A stretch of DNA of 64,000 bases, from contig NZ_VUMS01000001.1 of assembly GCF_009696065.1 (NCBI RefSeq), positions 147,529-211,528 of the forward strand. Reading direction: 5' to 3'. This document shows, piece after piece, positions 63,390 to 64,000 of this stretch (its first letter is position 1; each line of letters starts with the position of its first letter). A model generated the notes under the pieces. The model had not been told where the DNA came from. It worked only from the letters and a program-made list of their open reading frames with translations, and made no database searches. The translations under genes and the position numbers were made by a program. The DNA comes from Oliverpabstia intestinalis (GTDB lineage Bacteria > Bacillota > Clostridia > Lachnospirales > Lachnospiraceae).

Positions 63390-63435
63390 ACTGCTGTCGG
63401 AACACAGTATCAAAGTGTTCCGGCGGCAGTTTTTT
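63390..63435 (+). terminator. Intrinsic terminator of the Hdr/Flx/fumarate operon
   Basis: ACTGCTGTCGGAACAC (63390-63405) pairs with GTGTTCCGGCGGCAGT, with wobbles only, followed by six T. It is the first strong terminator after the ldh promoter. Confidence 0.93.
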
Positions 63436-63527
63436 GCGCCCTTTCAGACTCCATCCGAAAAAATGCGACAAAAGTCAGAAAATGTTGTTAAAAATAAAAC
63501 AGTTTCATGGAAATGAAGATTTTTATT

Positions 63528-63782
63528 TTAGTCGCAGAAAGATAAAATAATAGAAAAACAGGAACGCCCCTGCAGATTCTTGATATCCTGCTGTCCTTTT
63601 ACATGCAGCACTTTCAGGTCTGCTCGCTTCAAAATAATCTGAAGCAAAAGTTCTGTACATGCCTTGTCTTCGAATACCTTTTGCATGAGATCATCATCCA
63701 GCAATCTCAGTCCCCTGAGACGCCGCAAATCTTCTTCATGCTTCCGGGTAAAATCGATTTGTTTTGCATCGTTTTTTCCCAT
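63528..63782 (-). pseudogene. Truncated Rpn-type (PD-(D/E)XK) nuclease/transposase-like remnant
   Basis: From an ATG at 63782 the minus strand reads MGKNDAKQIDFTRKHEED, then LLDDDLMQKVFEDKACTELL and DLKVLHVKGQQDIKNLQGRS. This is the conserved N-terminal part of Rpn/PDDEXK_2 family proteins. After NLQGRS the similarity stops and ten unrelated residues lead to a stop, so the nuclease core is missing. The family's normal length is about 300 aa, against 84 here. Its 5' side borders a family B repeat. Confidence 0.75.
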
Positions 63783-63818
63783 GCTGTCGCTTTTCAGCCT
63801 TTCGTCAGTTTTTTGTTT

Positions 63819-64000
63819 GTAACTGTTCAGTACCTTCACAGTTACGAGCCAAAATGCATTTAAACGATAAAAACACGCTTTGCGAGTTTTTATCGTTATC
63901 GCGGCACTCCTCAAGGTTCCGTGCAAGCACGGACTTTGACTCGTTGCTCGCGTAAATCACCTTCGGTGATGGCATTTTGGCTTGTATGTCTCGGGATTTT
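63819..64000 (+). repeat. Family B element, long variant, cut by window edge
   Basis: It starts GTAACTGTTCAGTACCTTC as at 30683 and shares the ATCACCTTCGGTGATGGC and TGTATGTCTCGGGATTTT modules. Between them is an extra segment of about 95 bp carrying a CGATAAAAAC/GTTTTTATCG hairpin and the module also found, inverted, at 5401-5464. Confidence 0.75.

Overview
The window looks like a chromosome segment of a gut Lachnospiraceae bacterium (Firmicutes, Clostridia; Blautia-like). This rests on moderate GC, strong AGGAGG ribosome binding sites, many lipoprotein-dependent ABC importers beside glycosidases, YesMN two-component genes, zinc-ribbon membrane proteins, and an anaerobic Hdr/Flx electron-transfer operon. 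The genus is an inference; no rRNA or tRNA gene was seen.

Layout. 1-1.4 kb: 3'-truncated SulP anion transporter (minus strand). 1.9-2.3 kb: very acidic EF-hand-like protein. 2.7-5.4 kb: GH28-like pectinase and an esterase, with a possible 29-aa leader ORF. 5.5-14.8 kb: YesN/YesM two-component pair divergent from a CUT1 sugar importer operon that carries a GH172 (DUF2961) protein and a second, paralogous binding protein. 14.9-18.6 kb: zinc-ribbon membrane protein, autoregulated TetR-family regulator, branching enzyme glgB. 18.9-23.6 kb: ABC importer with separated permeases plus a glycerophosphodiester phosphodiesterase. 23.8-30.7 kb: five-gene peptide importer followed by a cysteine-desulfidase family gene. 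31.2-38.7 kb: two CobW-type metallochaperones, pth, mfd and a PrsA-like foldase. 39-47.7 kb: VOC protein, homocysteine methyltransferase, ArsR-type regulator, second sugar importer, acyltransferase-like membrane protein and a GH2 enzyme. 47.9-51.3 kb: zinc-ribbon/YARHG envelope proteins.

51.4-63.4 kb is the most interesting part. L-lactate dehydrogenase, preceded by two Rex-like operators, is followed on the same strand by hdrB-hdrC-hdrA-flxD-flxC-flxB-flxA, a soluble two-subunit fumarate reductase, both subunits of class I fumarase and a small PQ-loop-like membrane protein. Most junctions overlap or are a few bases wide. The genes suggest a cytoplasmic NADH-linked, possibly electron-bifurcating, malate-to-fumarate-to-succinate branch that competes with lactate formation under redox control.

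The spaces between operons hold two families of small non-coding inverted repeats. Family A is about 160 bp with GAGCGTGTYTGAAAAA ends. Family B is modular with GTAACTRTTCAGTA ends. The window ends in a family B copy that abuts a truncated Rpn-type nuclease remnant.
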